A program made the translations under genes and the position numbers. Positions 53,135-61,541 of a DNA stretch of 64,000 bases are shown piece by piece. Location: the NCBI RefSeq assembly GCF_016728505.1, contig NZ_CP068159.1, positions 558,001-622,000 on the forward strand. The letters are read 5' to 3'. Every line of letters begins with the position of its first letter. Within the stretch, counting starts at the first letter, position 1. Under the pieces are notes generated by a model. That model did no database searches and was not told the DNA's origin. It worked only from the letters and a program-made list of their open reading frames with translations. Origin of the DNA: Corynebacterium riegelii (GTDB lineage Bacteria > Actinomycetota > Actinomycetes > Mycobacteriales > Mycobacteriaceae).

Positions 53135-53332
53135 ATGTCTGAGAAGATTTCAATGAACTTGAAGTGCGCCAGCGTAGTGCGTAATGGAATGGCTAGTACA
53201 CAGTGCAGTAAAACAGCGCATGTAATGGCTCATGTAATGCACTGTGTAGAGACAGAGCGTCTGGAGCAGGAGTATCAGCGCTCCCGTACTGGACGGCGAC
53301 GGCGTTATGCGTGGTCTGTGCTGAAAAAATAA
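53135..53332 (+). CDS. Small basic protein, hypothetical
   Basis: 65 residues, with four Cys or Cys-like positions and a basic end (RTGRRRRYAWSVLKK). AAGGAG 8 nt before the ATG and a strong terminator right after the stop support it as a gene, although the sequence resembles no family. A short internal duplication gives HVMAHVMH. Confidence 0.5.
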   Translation: MSEKISMNLKCASVVRNGMASTQCSKTAHVMAHVMHCVETERLEQEYQRSRTGRRRRYAWSVLKK

Positions 53333-53360
53333 CCCCGCAGGTTTCCCTGCGGGGTGTTGT
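53333..53360. terminator. Hairpin terminator
   Basis: CCCCGCAGG / CCTGCGGGG, perfect 9-bp arms with a TTTC loop, followed by TGTTGTT. It lies between the small gene and the convergent ssb remnant. Confidence 0.85.
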
Positions 53361-53365
53361 TGCAA

Positions 53366-53765
53366 CTAGAACGGCACTTCTTCAGAGTCATTAGCAGCAG
53401 CGTTATCTGCGCTGTTCTCGCGGCGTGCTGCTCGTGCCTCAGACTCCTTCTTGGAGTCGATCAGCTGCACAGTGTCGATGCGCGCTACCAGCGGATAGTG
53501 CTTGTTGCCGTCCTTATCGGTGTAGTTGTTTAGTCTTCAGCGAGTAGCTCACTGCAACGCGATCACCAGCGCCGATGCATCCGAAGACGCCGAGGTTCTT
53601 GGCGTCAGCCACGTAGCCAGTGAGTTCGACAATCTCTGATTCCACCTTGCCTGTGGACTTGTTCTTGAACGTATTACGTGCGTAGACGTTGAGCTTCACC
53701 GTCGCACCGCCGTTTGCGTGCTCAAAGATCTTCGGCTCGCGTGCTGCGTTGCGGTTGCCCGCAAA
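53366..53765 (-). pseudogene. ssb-like single-strand-binding protein remnant
   Basis: Reads FAGNRNAAREPKIFEHANGG, then TVKLNVYARNTFKNKSTGKV, then EIVELTGYVADAKNLGVFGC, and ends in the SSB tip ENSADNAAANDSEEVPF (acidic tail, terminal Pro-Phe). A one-base frameshift near 53530 breaks the frame after SLKT. The 5' part is missing where IS3 (c) begins at 53766, and it is not found beyond the IS. Likely a relic of a plasmid or conjugative element. Confidence 0.7.
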
Positions 53766-53795
53766 TGGTGGACACGTAGTGGAGCTACCTCATGG

Positions 53796-54695
53796 TTAGG
53801 CAGCTGTTTCTTCTTCGTTGGTGGTCTGGGTGATGTGGTGCTCGAAGTCGACGGGGCTGACCATCCCGAGTGCGGAGTGGCGCCGGCGGCGGTTGTAGAC
53901 CATTTCAATCCAGCGGGCGACACCCGTGCGTGCAGCATCCCTGGTAGGCCAGCGTTGCCGGTCGTAGAACTCAGTCTTCAACGTCGACCAGAACGACTCG
54001 GCCATCGCGTTATCAAAGCACACCCCGGTACGCCCGACGGACTGGGCAATGCCCAGGCCGCGGCAGACGTCCCAGAGCTGCTCGCTGGTAAACTGTGCCC
54101 CACGGTCAGCGTGAAACACCAGGCCATCAGGAACCTCACCGCGTAGCGTATACGCCATCCGCAGGGCCCGTTCGACCCGGGAAGTATCTTGCACACTATC
54201 CATAGCCCAGCCCAGCACTCGGCGGGAATGACCATCACGGACCGCACACAAGTACAGCCAGCCTTCACCGGTGCGCAGGTAGGTAATATCCGACATCCAC
54301 ACCCGATTGAGCTCACCGGCATCAAACATGCGCTTAACCAGGTCAGGAAGCGTGGACTTACGCTTGGACTGAATCGTGGTCACCGGGACGAAGGCACGCG
54401 GTGAAATCCCCTCAATCCCCATCAGGCGCATCCGCTTGGCCACAGTCTTCCGATTGAGCGCAATGCCGTAGCGCTCAGCCAGTTCTGCGGTAATGCGCGG
54501 TGCACCGTAGACCTGATCAGAGTCAGCCCAAATCTGGCGGATACTGCAGTCAACATCGTCATAAAACGCTGCCCGATCATCGTTACCTAGGAGTCGTTGC
54601 TGCTGGTTATGGGACCATTTGTAGTAGCCGGACCGTGACACCTTCAACAAGCGTGCCATACGTTTGATGCTGTAGTTTGCCTTCTCTCGCCGCAT
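53796..54695 (-). CDS. IS3 OrfB (DDE transposase)
   Basis: 299 residues. The triad is in RVWMSDITYLRTG, VFHADRGAQFTS and FDNAMAESFWSTLKTEF. The ATG overlaps the orfA stop by 1 nt (TAATG), so translation is coupled. Confidence 0.92.
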   Translation of the reverse strand: MRREKANYSIKRMARLLKVSRSGYYKWSHNQQQRLLGNDDRAAFYDDVDCSIRQIWADSDQVYGAPRITAELAERYGIALNRKTVAKRMRLMGIEGISPRAFVPVTTIQSKRKSTLPDLVKRMFDAGELNRVWMSDITYLRTGEGWLYLCAVRDGHSRRVLGWAMDSVQDTSRVERALRMAYTLRGEVPDGLVFHADRGAQFTSEQLWDVCRGLGIAQSVGRTGVCFDNAMAESFWSTLKTEFYDRQRWPTRDAARTGVARWIEMVYNRRRRHSALGMVSPVDFEHHITQTTNEEETAA

Positions 54696-55012
54696 TAGTT
54701 CGAACTTTTCTGTTCGCGTTGCCTCAAAGCGAAGAAGGCTGTCGCTTTTGACAAAAACTCGTTGTCCATCCGAGCTTCTGCCAGCTCCCGGCGCAAGCGC
54801 GCATTCTCGGCCCGAAGATCCGCCGCGCTCATCCCATCGGCAGCGCCTCGGCGCTCCCGCTCATTTTTGACCCACTTGCCCAAAAGCCCCGGGGCGACAC
54901 CGATCTCTCGGGCCACATGAGCGGTCGGGCGCTGCGACTCAATCACGAGATTCGCGGCTTCACGCCGGTACTCCGGCGTGTACTTCTTGCGTTGTTGACT
55001 CACAATGAACAT
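54695..55012 (-). CDS. IS3 OrfA
   Basis: A 105-residue HTH protein (YTPEYRREAANLVIESQRPT, REIGVAPGLLGKWVKNER) with a zipper (LRAENARLRRELAEARMDNE). Complete; AGGAG lies upstream of the start. Confidence 0.9.
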   Translation of the reverse strand: MFIVSQQRKKYTPEYRREAANLVIESQRPTAHVAREIGVAPGLLGKWVKNERERRGAADGMSAADLRAENARLRRELAEARMDNEFLSKATAFFALRQREQKSSN

Positions 55013-55075
55013 CCTCTCCTACGGACACAACATCCGTACAAGTTGGGTGTCCACTAAACGAGGGTAACCTCAAAA

Positions 55076-56401
55076 CTACGGAAGCATCTCGAATGGGAAG
55101 AACATTGGCGTAAGGATAATGACCAGGATCGTCAGCAAGGCTGTGATCGGAACGCCGAGTCTCAGGTAGTCGCGGAAACTGTAGCCGGCAACCAGTGTTT
55201 GCGACATTGCCGTTCCGCCAATCGGAGTAGCAATCGACATGTTCGATGCCAAGGCGATCGCCAGGACAAACGTATATGGATTCGCACCAACACCAACCGC
55301 AATGCCGATGAAGATCGGCGTCATCATTGCTGCCACAGCTGTGTTCGACATGATGTTGGTCAACACCACGGTCACAATCACGGCAATTGCGAGCAGTATC
55401 CAGAGGTTATCGCCGACGATCTGGACGGACAGTTCACTGATCTTCTGACCAGCACCGCTGTCGTTCATGCCTGCAGCGATACCTTGTGCGAAGGCGATCA
55501 AAAGGACGGTATTCCAGTCCAACTGAGCCATAGTTTTCTTGAAGTCCACGCATCCGGTGATCAAGACAACTGCAGCACCAATGAGTGCAGTAATTTCGAT
55601 TGGGAGCAAGCCGGTAACGAATGATACGACGCAGAACAGAAGAGTTGCCGTTGCAATCCACGTATGCACTGTCGGCTTAAAGTTCTCGAATTCTTCAGCA
55701 CCCGGCGCGTCGCTGCCTTCGAAAGTGCCACCACCGACAACATTGACATCCGCAAAGGTAAACGACTTCTCCATTACCTTGTAGCCAATAGTGACGCAAT
55801 AGAGAATCAAAACAATCAGGGCAGGGATCGCCACATACGCGAAGGAAAACATTCCCAGCCCGCCGTATCCTGACTCCTCAAGAATGCTGGAGGCGACCGG
55901 TTGCGATGTTGAGCCGACCAGTGAGATTGTTCCGCCAACGGAAGCTGCCATACCAAGGGGCATCAACAGATTCTTGTTAGACAGCCGACCAGGCGCGGCG
56001 GCAACCATTCCGCCAATCAGCGGGATAAATGTGGCTACCAGCGCTGTATTGCTTAGGAAAGCTGATGCTACACCCGCCACCAGCATCATCACTGCCAGCA
56101 GCGACTTCTCATTTCTTGCGAAACGGGATCGTAGGATCCAGCTGCCAAGGACTTTCACCACACCGGTCTCAAAGAGGGCATACCCCACGATCAACATGCC
56201 GAAGACCAAGAGAGTTACAGGTGTTGCAAAGCCTGAATAGACCTTCTTGAACTCCATCGTCCCGAAAAGTGCAAGCAACAACGATGAACAAAGCGCAGTG
56301 ATCGCCAGGGGTATCCGATCAAGGACGAAGGCTACGAGTGTAAGACCAATGATGATTAGGGCAACGTATTCCGTTGCAATGAATCCAGAAAGGTCGATCA
56401 T
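55076..56401 (-). CDS. SLC13/DASS-type (CitMHS-like) permease
   Basis: A 441-residue carrier with about eleven membrane segments in two homologous halves. Hairpin signatures are FLSNTALVATFIPLIGG (first SNT motif) and LTNIMSNTAVAAMMTPIFIG (second SNT motif), which bind sodium and carboxylate in this group. It probably imports a di- or tricarboxylic or hydroxy acid used by the adjacent dehydrogenases. Start 1 nt after the dehydrogenase gene, so it is the last gene of the operon. Confidence 0.85.
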   Translation of the reverse strand: MIDLSGFIATEYVALIIIGLTLVAFVLDRIPLAITALCSSLLLALFGTMEFKKVYSGFATPVTLLVFGMLIVGYALFETGVVKVLGSWILRSRFARNEKSLLAVMMLVAGVASAFLSNTALVATFIPLIGGMVAAAPGRLSNKNLLMPLGMAASVGGTISLVGSTSQPVASSILEESGYGGLGMFSFAYVAIPALIVLILYCVTIGYKVMEKSFTFADVNVVGGGTFEGSDAPGAEEFENFKPTVHTWIATATLLFCVVSFVTGLLPIEITALIGAAVVLITGCVDFKKTMAQLDWNTVLLIAFAQGIAAGMNDSGAGQKISELSVQIVGDNLWILLAIAVIVTVVLTNIMSNTAVAAMMTPIFIGIAVGVGANPYTFVLAIALASNMSIATPIGGTAMSQTLVAGYSFRDYLRLGVPITALLTILVIILTPMFFPFEMLP

Positions 56402-56402
56402 T

Positions 56403-57347
56403 TTAACCCTTTCCCTCCAGAGTTTGCTTGAGTTTTTCGAGTTCCAGGAGAGCAGAGTCGCGCCACGCGACCCTTTCTTCCCACTTATCTAGCGGCATAA
56501 CTTCTCGTCGTTCGGCCTCGACCCGCGAAACCAGATCAGGCTCCCACGGATCGTTTTGGCCTCGCTCCTGGCCCATCCGCAAATACGCCGGCCCCAGGCG
56601 CTCTGCGTGTTTCACGATGCCTCCGCGAGTGTTAACGTCAGCAACTTCGAATGGCCCCATGAAAGCCCAACGGCGTCCAAGTCCGTCCCGAACCACTTTG
56701 TCCAAGTCGTTAGCTCCAATTACCCCATCACGAACCAAGGCATAGGCTTCGCGGAGAAGGGCACCCTGCAAACGGTTGAACACGAATCCTTCCTGTTCAA
56801 CTTTGATGAGCACCGGTTCTAAACCACAGCTCGCATAGATCTCGATTGCTCGTTCCACCAACGCCTTATTGGTTTTCGGTGTTGGGACAATCTCAATGAC
56901 GGGAAGCAGATACGGTGGGTTGCCGGGATGAGCGACCAATCCTTGCTCAATCAAGCCAGTGTCTTCCATGCTCTTCGATGCCGTAATGGCAGACGACGAG
57001 CTGGCGACGATGACATCCTGATCTACATGTTCCGCGATCTGCCGGAAGAGATCCCGTTTCAGCTCAAGCTGTTCGGGAATACATTCTTGGACTAAATCGG
57101 CCCCTCGCAATACTTCCGAGAGATCTTCACCGACGCTGAGGTGCACTTGTACCTGCTCCTCCGTCAGTGAAGCCAAACCTGCCGCGGACAACTGCTCTGC
57201 CCTTGCACAGACCTCATCGAGAATCAGAGAGCGGCGCTCTGCCGAGGGCTCGTAGATTGCTACGTCATTACCCTCACGCAGGAAGACAACTGCGAAGGCA
57301 ATACCAATTGATCCGCCCCCAAAGATCGCCATTTTCGTGTTAGACAT
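56403..57347 (-). CDS. 3-hydroxyacyl-CoA dehydrogenase-like NAD enzyme (L-gulonate/lambda-crystallin type)
   Basis: A 314-residue protein with an N-terminal Rossmann motif MAIFGGGSIGIAFAVVFLRE, catalytic His region LVAHPGNPPYLLPVIEIVP and C-terminal FNRLQGALLREAYALVRDGV. The HP(F/G)NPPYLLP form is typical of L-gulonate 3-dehydrogenase and L-carnitine dehydrogenase rather than fatty-acid enzymes. It oxidises a 3-hydroxy acid with NAD. It overlaps the SDR gene by 8 nt. Confidence 0.85.
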   Translation of the reverse strand: MSNTKMAIFGGGSIGIAFAVVFLREGNDVAIYEPSAERRSLILDEVCARAEQLSAAGLASLTEEQVQVHLSVGEDLSEVLRGADLVQECIPEQLELKRDLFRQIAEHVDQDVIVASSSSAITASKSMEDTGLIEQGLVAHPGNPPYLLPVIEIVPTPKTNKALVERAIEIYASCGLEPVLIKVEQEGFVFNRLQGALLREAYALVRDGVIGANDLDKVVRDGLGRRWAFMGPFEVADVNTRGGIVKHAERLGPAYLRMGQERGQNDPWEPDLVSRVEAERREVMPLDKWEERVAWRDSALLELEKLKQTLEGKG

Positions 57348-58044
57348 GCTGAGCTCCTACCGTCATGCCCCCACAAACGTAGAGAACCTGTCCAGTCACA
57401 AATCCGGCTTCTTCCCCAAGAAAGAAAGAGACCGCGTTGGCTACCTCCGCTGGGGCACCCATCCGCTTAACTGGAATCGCTTCAATGATCTGCCGGGTCT
57501 TGGGGGCGTTTTCCGGATTCGCATTATTGAACAGCTCTGTAGCGATAGGTCCTGGTGCAACGGCATTTGCAGTGATCCCCTGCGATGCCAGTTCGAGCGC
57601 CCACGTCTTCGTCATGCCAATTAGTCCTGCTTTGGAAGCCGCGTATGCAGAACGATCGAGCTTGCCCAAGGCCGCACGGGAAGAAATGTTCACCACTCGG
57701 CCAAACTGCTCTTGCCTCATCCCTGGCGCCAATGCCTGCATGCAAAGAAACGCGCTTCGCAGATTAAGGTTCATGACGGCGTTAAACTCCGCTACTGTTT
57801 GGTTTTCCAAACTGTTCGGAAAGACTGCGCCGACGTTGTTGACTAGGCGGCAAATTGGGCCACCTTCCAGGGCTTTTTCAAGCGCCGCTTGAGTCTCAAC
57901 AGGATCCGAAAGATCGCAATGTATCGCTCCGTCACCATCTCTATCTAAAACAATGACTTCATAGCCTTGGGATTTACATGATTCGACTACTGCGGCACCA
58001 ATTCCTCTGCTACCGCCAGTTACCAGCACTCGATTATTCGGCAC
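57340..58044 (-). CDS. Short-chain dehydrogenase/reductase
   Basis: A 234-residue SDR. Cofactor motif TGGSRGIG (9-16), NNVG in place of NNAG, catalytic Ser in VVNISSRAALG and YxxxK in YAASKAG. It has FabG-like length and a C-terminal GGM tail. First gene of the three-gene catabolic operon, divergent from the LysR regulator. Substrate unknown, probably the hydroxy acid carried by the permease. Confidence 0.92.
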   Translation of the reverse strand: MPNNRVLVTGGSRGIGAAVVESCKSQGYEVIVLDRDGDGAIHCDLSDPVETQAALEKALEGGPICRLVNNVGAVFPNSLENQTVAEFNAVMNLNLRSAFLCMQALAPGMRQEQFGRVVNISSRAALGKLDRSAYAASKAGLIGMTKTWALELASQGITANAVAPGPIATELFNNANPENAPKTRQIIEAIPVKRMGAPAEVANAVSFFLGEEAGFVTGQVLYVCGGMTVGAQHV

Positions 58045-58175
58045 TCGTGGTCTCCTTCCAGTCTTGAGCTATCCACAACGTCAATGTGGCGTAGATAACA
58101 CTGACTAGAAGTTATTGAGCAGGACACATATCGTCCAATAACAATGGATTATCACTTATAAGAAAAAGGCATACT
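58045..58175. promoter_or_regulatory. Divergent control region, LysR target
   Basis: 131 bp between the SDR and lysR starts. It contains TCCA-ATAACAA-TGGA (58130-58144 area), and TTATCACTTATAA next to it. LysR proteins normally bind such an AT-rich partial palindrome (T-N11-A). Sites are inferred. Confidence 0.45.
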
Positions 58176-59090
58176 GTGGATACGCGCAATATTCATTCAT
58201 TCATCGCAGTGCATGAAGAGGCAAGCTTTTCAAAGGCAGCAGCGATACTTGGCATAAGCCAACCACTGGTGAGCCAACGGGTCCGCCGTCTAGAGCAAGA
58301 AGTCGGCGCTGAACTAATTGCCCGCGAATACCGACCCTTAAGACTGACAGTTGAAGGGGAAACCTTCCTCCCACACGCCCGCGAGATAGCTCGCGCAGAG
58401 AAGAATGCGCTAGATGTCCTTAACCACGCACAAAAGGGCGTGCGTGGACGGGTTTCGCTCGGCTACGCAGGCGCCTCAGTAAATAGCCTTCTTCCACCCC
58501 TAGCCCAACAACTCCGCAAAGAACTTCCCGCGGTGGAGCTTGATTTAGTGCCAATGATCTATGCGGGTGAGGCCCAAGGCTTAGTGGCTGATGGCAAACT
58601 TGACTTGGCTTTCTCAAAGAGACCGCTGGTCAAGCCAGAGCTCAATGAGCTTCTCGTGGAATTTGAGGAGATAGTTTTAGCTCTCCCACCGACCCACCCG
58701 TTGGCCTCGGAACCAGTCATTGATCTAGAAAAACTCAAGCACGAATCATGGATCATGCTTGAAGACCTAAAAGGGTCCGGCCTCCGCGGCACGGCCCTGA
58801 AACTACTCGAGTCAGCCGGCATCAAACCCAAGATCACGCAGACTGCGCCTGATTCATACACTCTCTTAGCGATGGTGAGTGCTGGCTTGGGGTGCACAAT
58901 CACGCTCTCAACTGTTGTTCGTAGTGTTCACGCTGACGTCGCGATTGCGGAGATCCGTGGCGGTAGACGTTACCTAGAAGCGACGCTTGTGTGGCGATCA
59001 GATCCGTCGCCCGTCGTGGAGGCAGTTGCTACCTCGCTCAAATCCTTTTTTGCAGAGCCGAGGCGGCCCACGGGAAGACTTCTCCCATAG
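58176..59090 (+). CDS. LysR-family transcriptional regulator
   Basis: 304 residues. N-terminal winged HTH (IHSFIAVHEEASFSKAAAIL, GISQPLVSQRVRRLEQEVGA) and a periplasmic-binding-like effector domain (RVSLGYAGASVNSLLPPLAQ onward). GTG start with AAGG 6 nt upstream. Divergent from the permease/dehydrogenase operon and presumably its activator, with the hydroxy acid or a derivative as effector. Confidence 0.93.
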   Translation: MDTRNIHSFIAVHEEASFSKAAAILGISQPLVSQRVRRLEQEVGAELIAREYRPLRLTVEGETFLPHAREIARAEKNALDVLNHAQKGVRGRVSLGYAGASVNSLLPPLAQQLRKELPAVELDLVPMIYAGEAQGLVADGKLDLAFSKRPLVKPELNELLVEFEEIVLALPPTHPLASEPVIDLEKLKHESWIMLEDLKGSGLRGTALKLLESAGIKPKITQTAPDSYTLLAMVSAGLGCTITLSTVVRSVHADVAIAEIRGGRRYLEATLVWRSDPSPVVEAVATSLKSFFAEPRRPTGRLLP

Positions 59091-59268
59091 CCCCAGTCAT
59101 GGCACCTCGCCGAGAGGGCCCATCCGACCCTTGTTCTCCGATGTTTGGCACTCCACGCTTAATTCCCGGTTGCAATGCCAGTCTGCGTAGGACTTTGGCG
59201 TGAGGAATATTGGATCTCCGCGGGCTTGTGTGTGTCGCTCCCGTGCAGAGCCTGTACCAGGAGGTTGC

Positions 59269-60765
59269 GGGTTAAGCGACAAAATGTGTGCTTTTTTGGA
59301 TATGGATTCCCGGGCCTGCCTGGGCCTACGGCGGGAGAGTGCTCGTTGAATCGGGATTCCCGACCATAGACCGGAAGGTCCACCACTTCAGGCGTTGGAT
59401 GTGCTACGACAGCAAGCTGTTAAACCAGCTGCATGCCAACTCAACACAGGAAGAGAAAACACAACAGGCCCCTATGCCCGGCATGCGAGCACACCGCCAC
59501 GAAAATGGGCACCACCTCCAGCGGAAAACAGCGATGGCGCTGTACACACTGCGGGCACACCTTCACCAACCCGAACACGGCTAAGACCAGCGCATATCGG
59601 TTTGCCATCTTCATCGACTGGATCACCGGCCAGCGTCCCCTCGACGCTGTGGCTGCTGCACACAACGTCTCCAGGCGCACATTGATCCGCTGGTTCACCT
59701 ACTTCTGGTTCATCATCGTCCCATGCAAACCAGACCCGTACCGCGTCTACGACCAGCTGTTTATTGACGGCACCTACTTCCACAAAAAATGCCTGCTTGT
59801 CGCTGCAACCAGCGAACACGTCGTTGCCTGGCACTGGTGCACACGAGAAACCGCCTACGACTACGCCAAACTCTTCGACCTGATCGCCGAACCCCTAGTC
59901 GTGACCACAGACGGCTCCGGTGGCGCAAACAAGGCCATCAAACAATGCTGGCCAAACGCCTCCATCCAACGCTGCCTCGTCCACGTACGCCGCGACACCA
60001 TCAAAGACACCACACGCCAACCAACAATCACCGCGCACAAAGCACTCCTTCGCCTCGGCAACCAGCTAACCCACATCACCACCCGTGACCAGGCAATTAC
60101 CTGGGTACTTCGCCTCAACCGCTTCCATGACCTCTACGGTGACTGGCTCAAAGACCGCACCTACCGCAACCAAGTCGCCCCAGAAGAGATCCCAAAACGC
60201 ATCCGCGACAACCAGCAATGGTGGTACACCCACCCCAGAGCCCGCAGAGCCTACCGCCGGTTCGAGCGTCTCTACCAACAAGGCCACCTCTTCGTCTGGC
60301 TCAACCCACCACACCGCACCACAACCGAGCTGAAGACCACCACAAACAGCCTGGAAGGCGGCGTGAACGCACAGCTGAAACACCTTGCCCGAGCCCACCG
60401 CGGCGCATTTGACGAACATCAACGAATCATCATGGACTGGTGGCTCTACCTGCACACCCAACACCACGATGACCCGCTGGCGCTAGCAATCGAGCAAGAC
60501 TTCGGCCGCAAAGGCTACGCACACGCCCGCCAGGCACACATGCGTGAACGCGACCAAGCCAACTCACCCGACGGCCGGCCGAAAGTCTACGACACCGGCA
60601 TCGACACCGACTTCAACCCCTCCTGGGCCATCCGACACGGCTGGGCAGGACGCTCATAACCCCAGCACAGCACCCCGGGCCCGGCCCATTCCAACCCCCG
60701 AAAAGCACACATTTTGTCACTTAAATCGACACGCCGAGAAAAGCACACATTTTGTCGCTTAACCC
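59269..60765 (+). mobile_element. IS1249-family insertion sequence (1497 bp)
   Basis: Left end GGGTTAAGCGACAAAATG, right end CATTTTGTCGCTTAACCC, flanked by a perfect 8-bp duplication GAGGTTGC (59261-59268 and 60766-60773). The right terminal repeat occurs twice (60701-60724 and 60739-60765), again with CGACACGCCG between. The left subterminal GATTCCCGGG...GCCTGGG is shared with the other copy. Confidence 0.93.
59433..60659 (+). CDS. IS1249-family transposase
   Basis: 408 residues. A double zinc-ribbon LCPACEHTATKMG...WRCTHCGHTF, HTH (DAVAAAHNVSRRTLIRWFTY), LFIDGTYFHKKCLLVAATSE, VTTDGSGGANKAI and TTNSLEGGVNAQLKHLARAH. Same order as the 42640 transposase with many substitutions. Complete and probably active. 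Confidence 0.93.
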   Translation: MPTQHRKRKHNRPLCPACEHTATKMGTTSSGKQRWRCTHCGHTFTNPNTAKTSAYRFAIFIDWITGQRPLDAVAAAHNVSRRTLIRWFTYFWFIIVPCKPDPYRVYDQLFIDGTYFHKKCLLVAATSEHVVAWHWCTRETAYDYAKLFDLIAEPLVVTTDGSGGANKAIKQCWPNASIQRCLVHVRRDTIKDTTRQPTITAHKALLRLGNQLTHITTRDQAITWVLRLNRFHDLYGDWLKDRTYRNQVAPEEIPKRIRDNQQWWYTHPRARRAYRRFERLYQQGHLFVWLNPPHRTTTELKTTTNSLEGGVNAQLKHLARAHRGAFDEHQRIIMDWWLYLHTQHHDDPLALAIEQDFGRKGYAHARQAHMRERDQANSPDGRPKVYDTGIDTDFNPSWAIRHGWAGRS

Positions 60766-60987
60766 GAGGTTGCAGGGATTCTGTCGGAGAGACGAAGAGC
60801 AGGTCCCCTCGCCACTCGCGCTCTAAAATGGGGGGGGTGGGTGAGCGCTCATCCGGTCACGGGGGGGTTGGACCGTGGGCGAGAGAACCTGCTAAGAGAA
60901 ACTATACACACGGCTTACATTTCTTGTCTAGTCCTTAGCCAAACTTTTTTCTTGCAGGCTCTGACCAGCGGAAATAGCGCGCTTTAG

Positions 60988-61290
60988 CTACGCGTTGGCA
61001 AAGCTACCGTTCGGGTTATAAGGGTTGAACCACGCCATGATGGGCAGGAACAGAGCCAGCAAGACAATCACACCAATGGCAGCTCCGATGTCAGAGCTGG
61101 ACTTGTTGTCCTGCGTGTTGTTCTGGGTGCCGCCGGTGTTGTTCTTGCCCTTTTCGTTTTCGCAGTTCGGGTAGCACTTCTTCGTAGTCAGAACTGGTGG
61201 CGTAAAGACTTTCGCCTGCGCCTGAGGTGCGACGGTTGCAGGGGTGAATACCAGCGAGGCGGCAACAGCGGCGCCCATCAGTTTCTTCAT
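60988..61290 (-). CDS. Small secreted protein, relative of the U3 protein
   Basis: A 100-residue protein. Signal peptide (MKKLMGAAVAASLVFTPATV, cleavage near AQA). Asn/Thr/Lys-rich linker with KKCYPNCENEKGKNNTG containing a C-x3-C pair. Membrane helix IGAAIGVIVLLALFLPIMAW, then NPYNPNGSFANA, the same tail as the 17299 protein. The ATG at 61290 has a purine-rich AGAGAAAAAG upstream. Core copy 12 lies 93 bp upstream, mirroring the U3 order. Function unknown. Confidence 0.75.
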   Translation of the reverse strand: MKKLMGAAVAASLVFTPATVAPQAQAKVFTPPVLTTKKCYPNCENEKGKNNTGGTQNNTQDNKSSSDIGAAIGVIVLLALFLPIMAWFNPYNPNGSFANA

Positions 61291-61382
61291 GGTCTTTTTC
61301 TCTTTCAGCAGAGGGGGGAAACAGGACACCGCTGACTTTACCGCGACTCCCCCGGGTGGACGCTTCAAGCAGACGCCTCAAG

Positions 61383-61442
61383 CAATTGCGGCAACTATCC
61401 CCGGTTTGGCAACATGCTGCCGCAATTGAAAAAAGCTCCCCC
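61383..61442 (-). repeat. Palindromic core repeat, copy 12
   Basis: Reverse orientation: AGCAATTGCGGCAACTATCC, CCGGTTTGGCAACATGCTGC, then GCAATTGAAAAAAGCTCCCC. Upstream of the secreted-protein gene on the same strand, 29 kb from the next copy. 61443-61541 shows nothing recognisable. Confidence 0.9.
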
Positions 61443-61541
61443 AGCACTAAACCGGCACTATCCGATGTTTGGGGCAGGCTAGGGCGGCGGGCATAGGCCT
61501 AGGGGACGCTTGGGGCGTCGGCAAGCGAGAAGCCCCAACAC

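Larger units (their letters stand above)
53766..55056 (-). mobile_element. IS3-family insertion sequence (c), 1291 bp
   Basis: Ends TGGTGGACAC (left) and, on the other strand, TAGTGGACAC (right) enclose orfA and orfB on the - strand. No clean target duplication is visible, which fits loss of the ssb 5' end by deletion. Confidence 0.85.

Noticed and set aside
60766..60987. Possible replication origin or RNA gene in the G-run region after the second IS1249-type element
   Set aside because: Two runs of seven or more G and little else; no iterons, DnaA boxes or cloverleaf could be made out.
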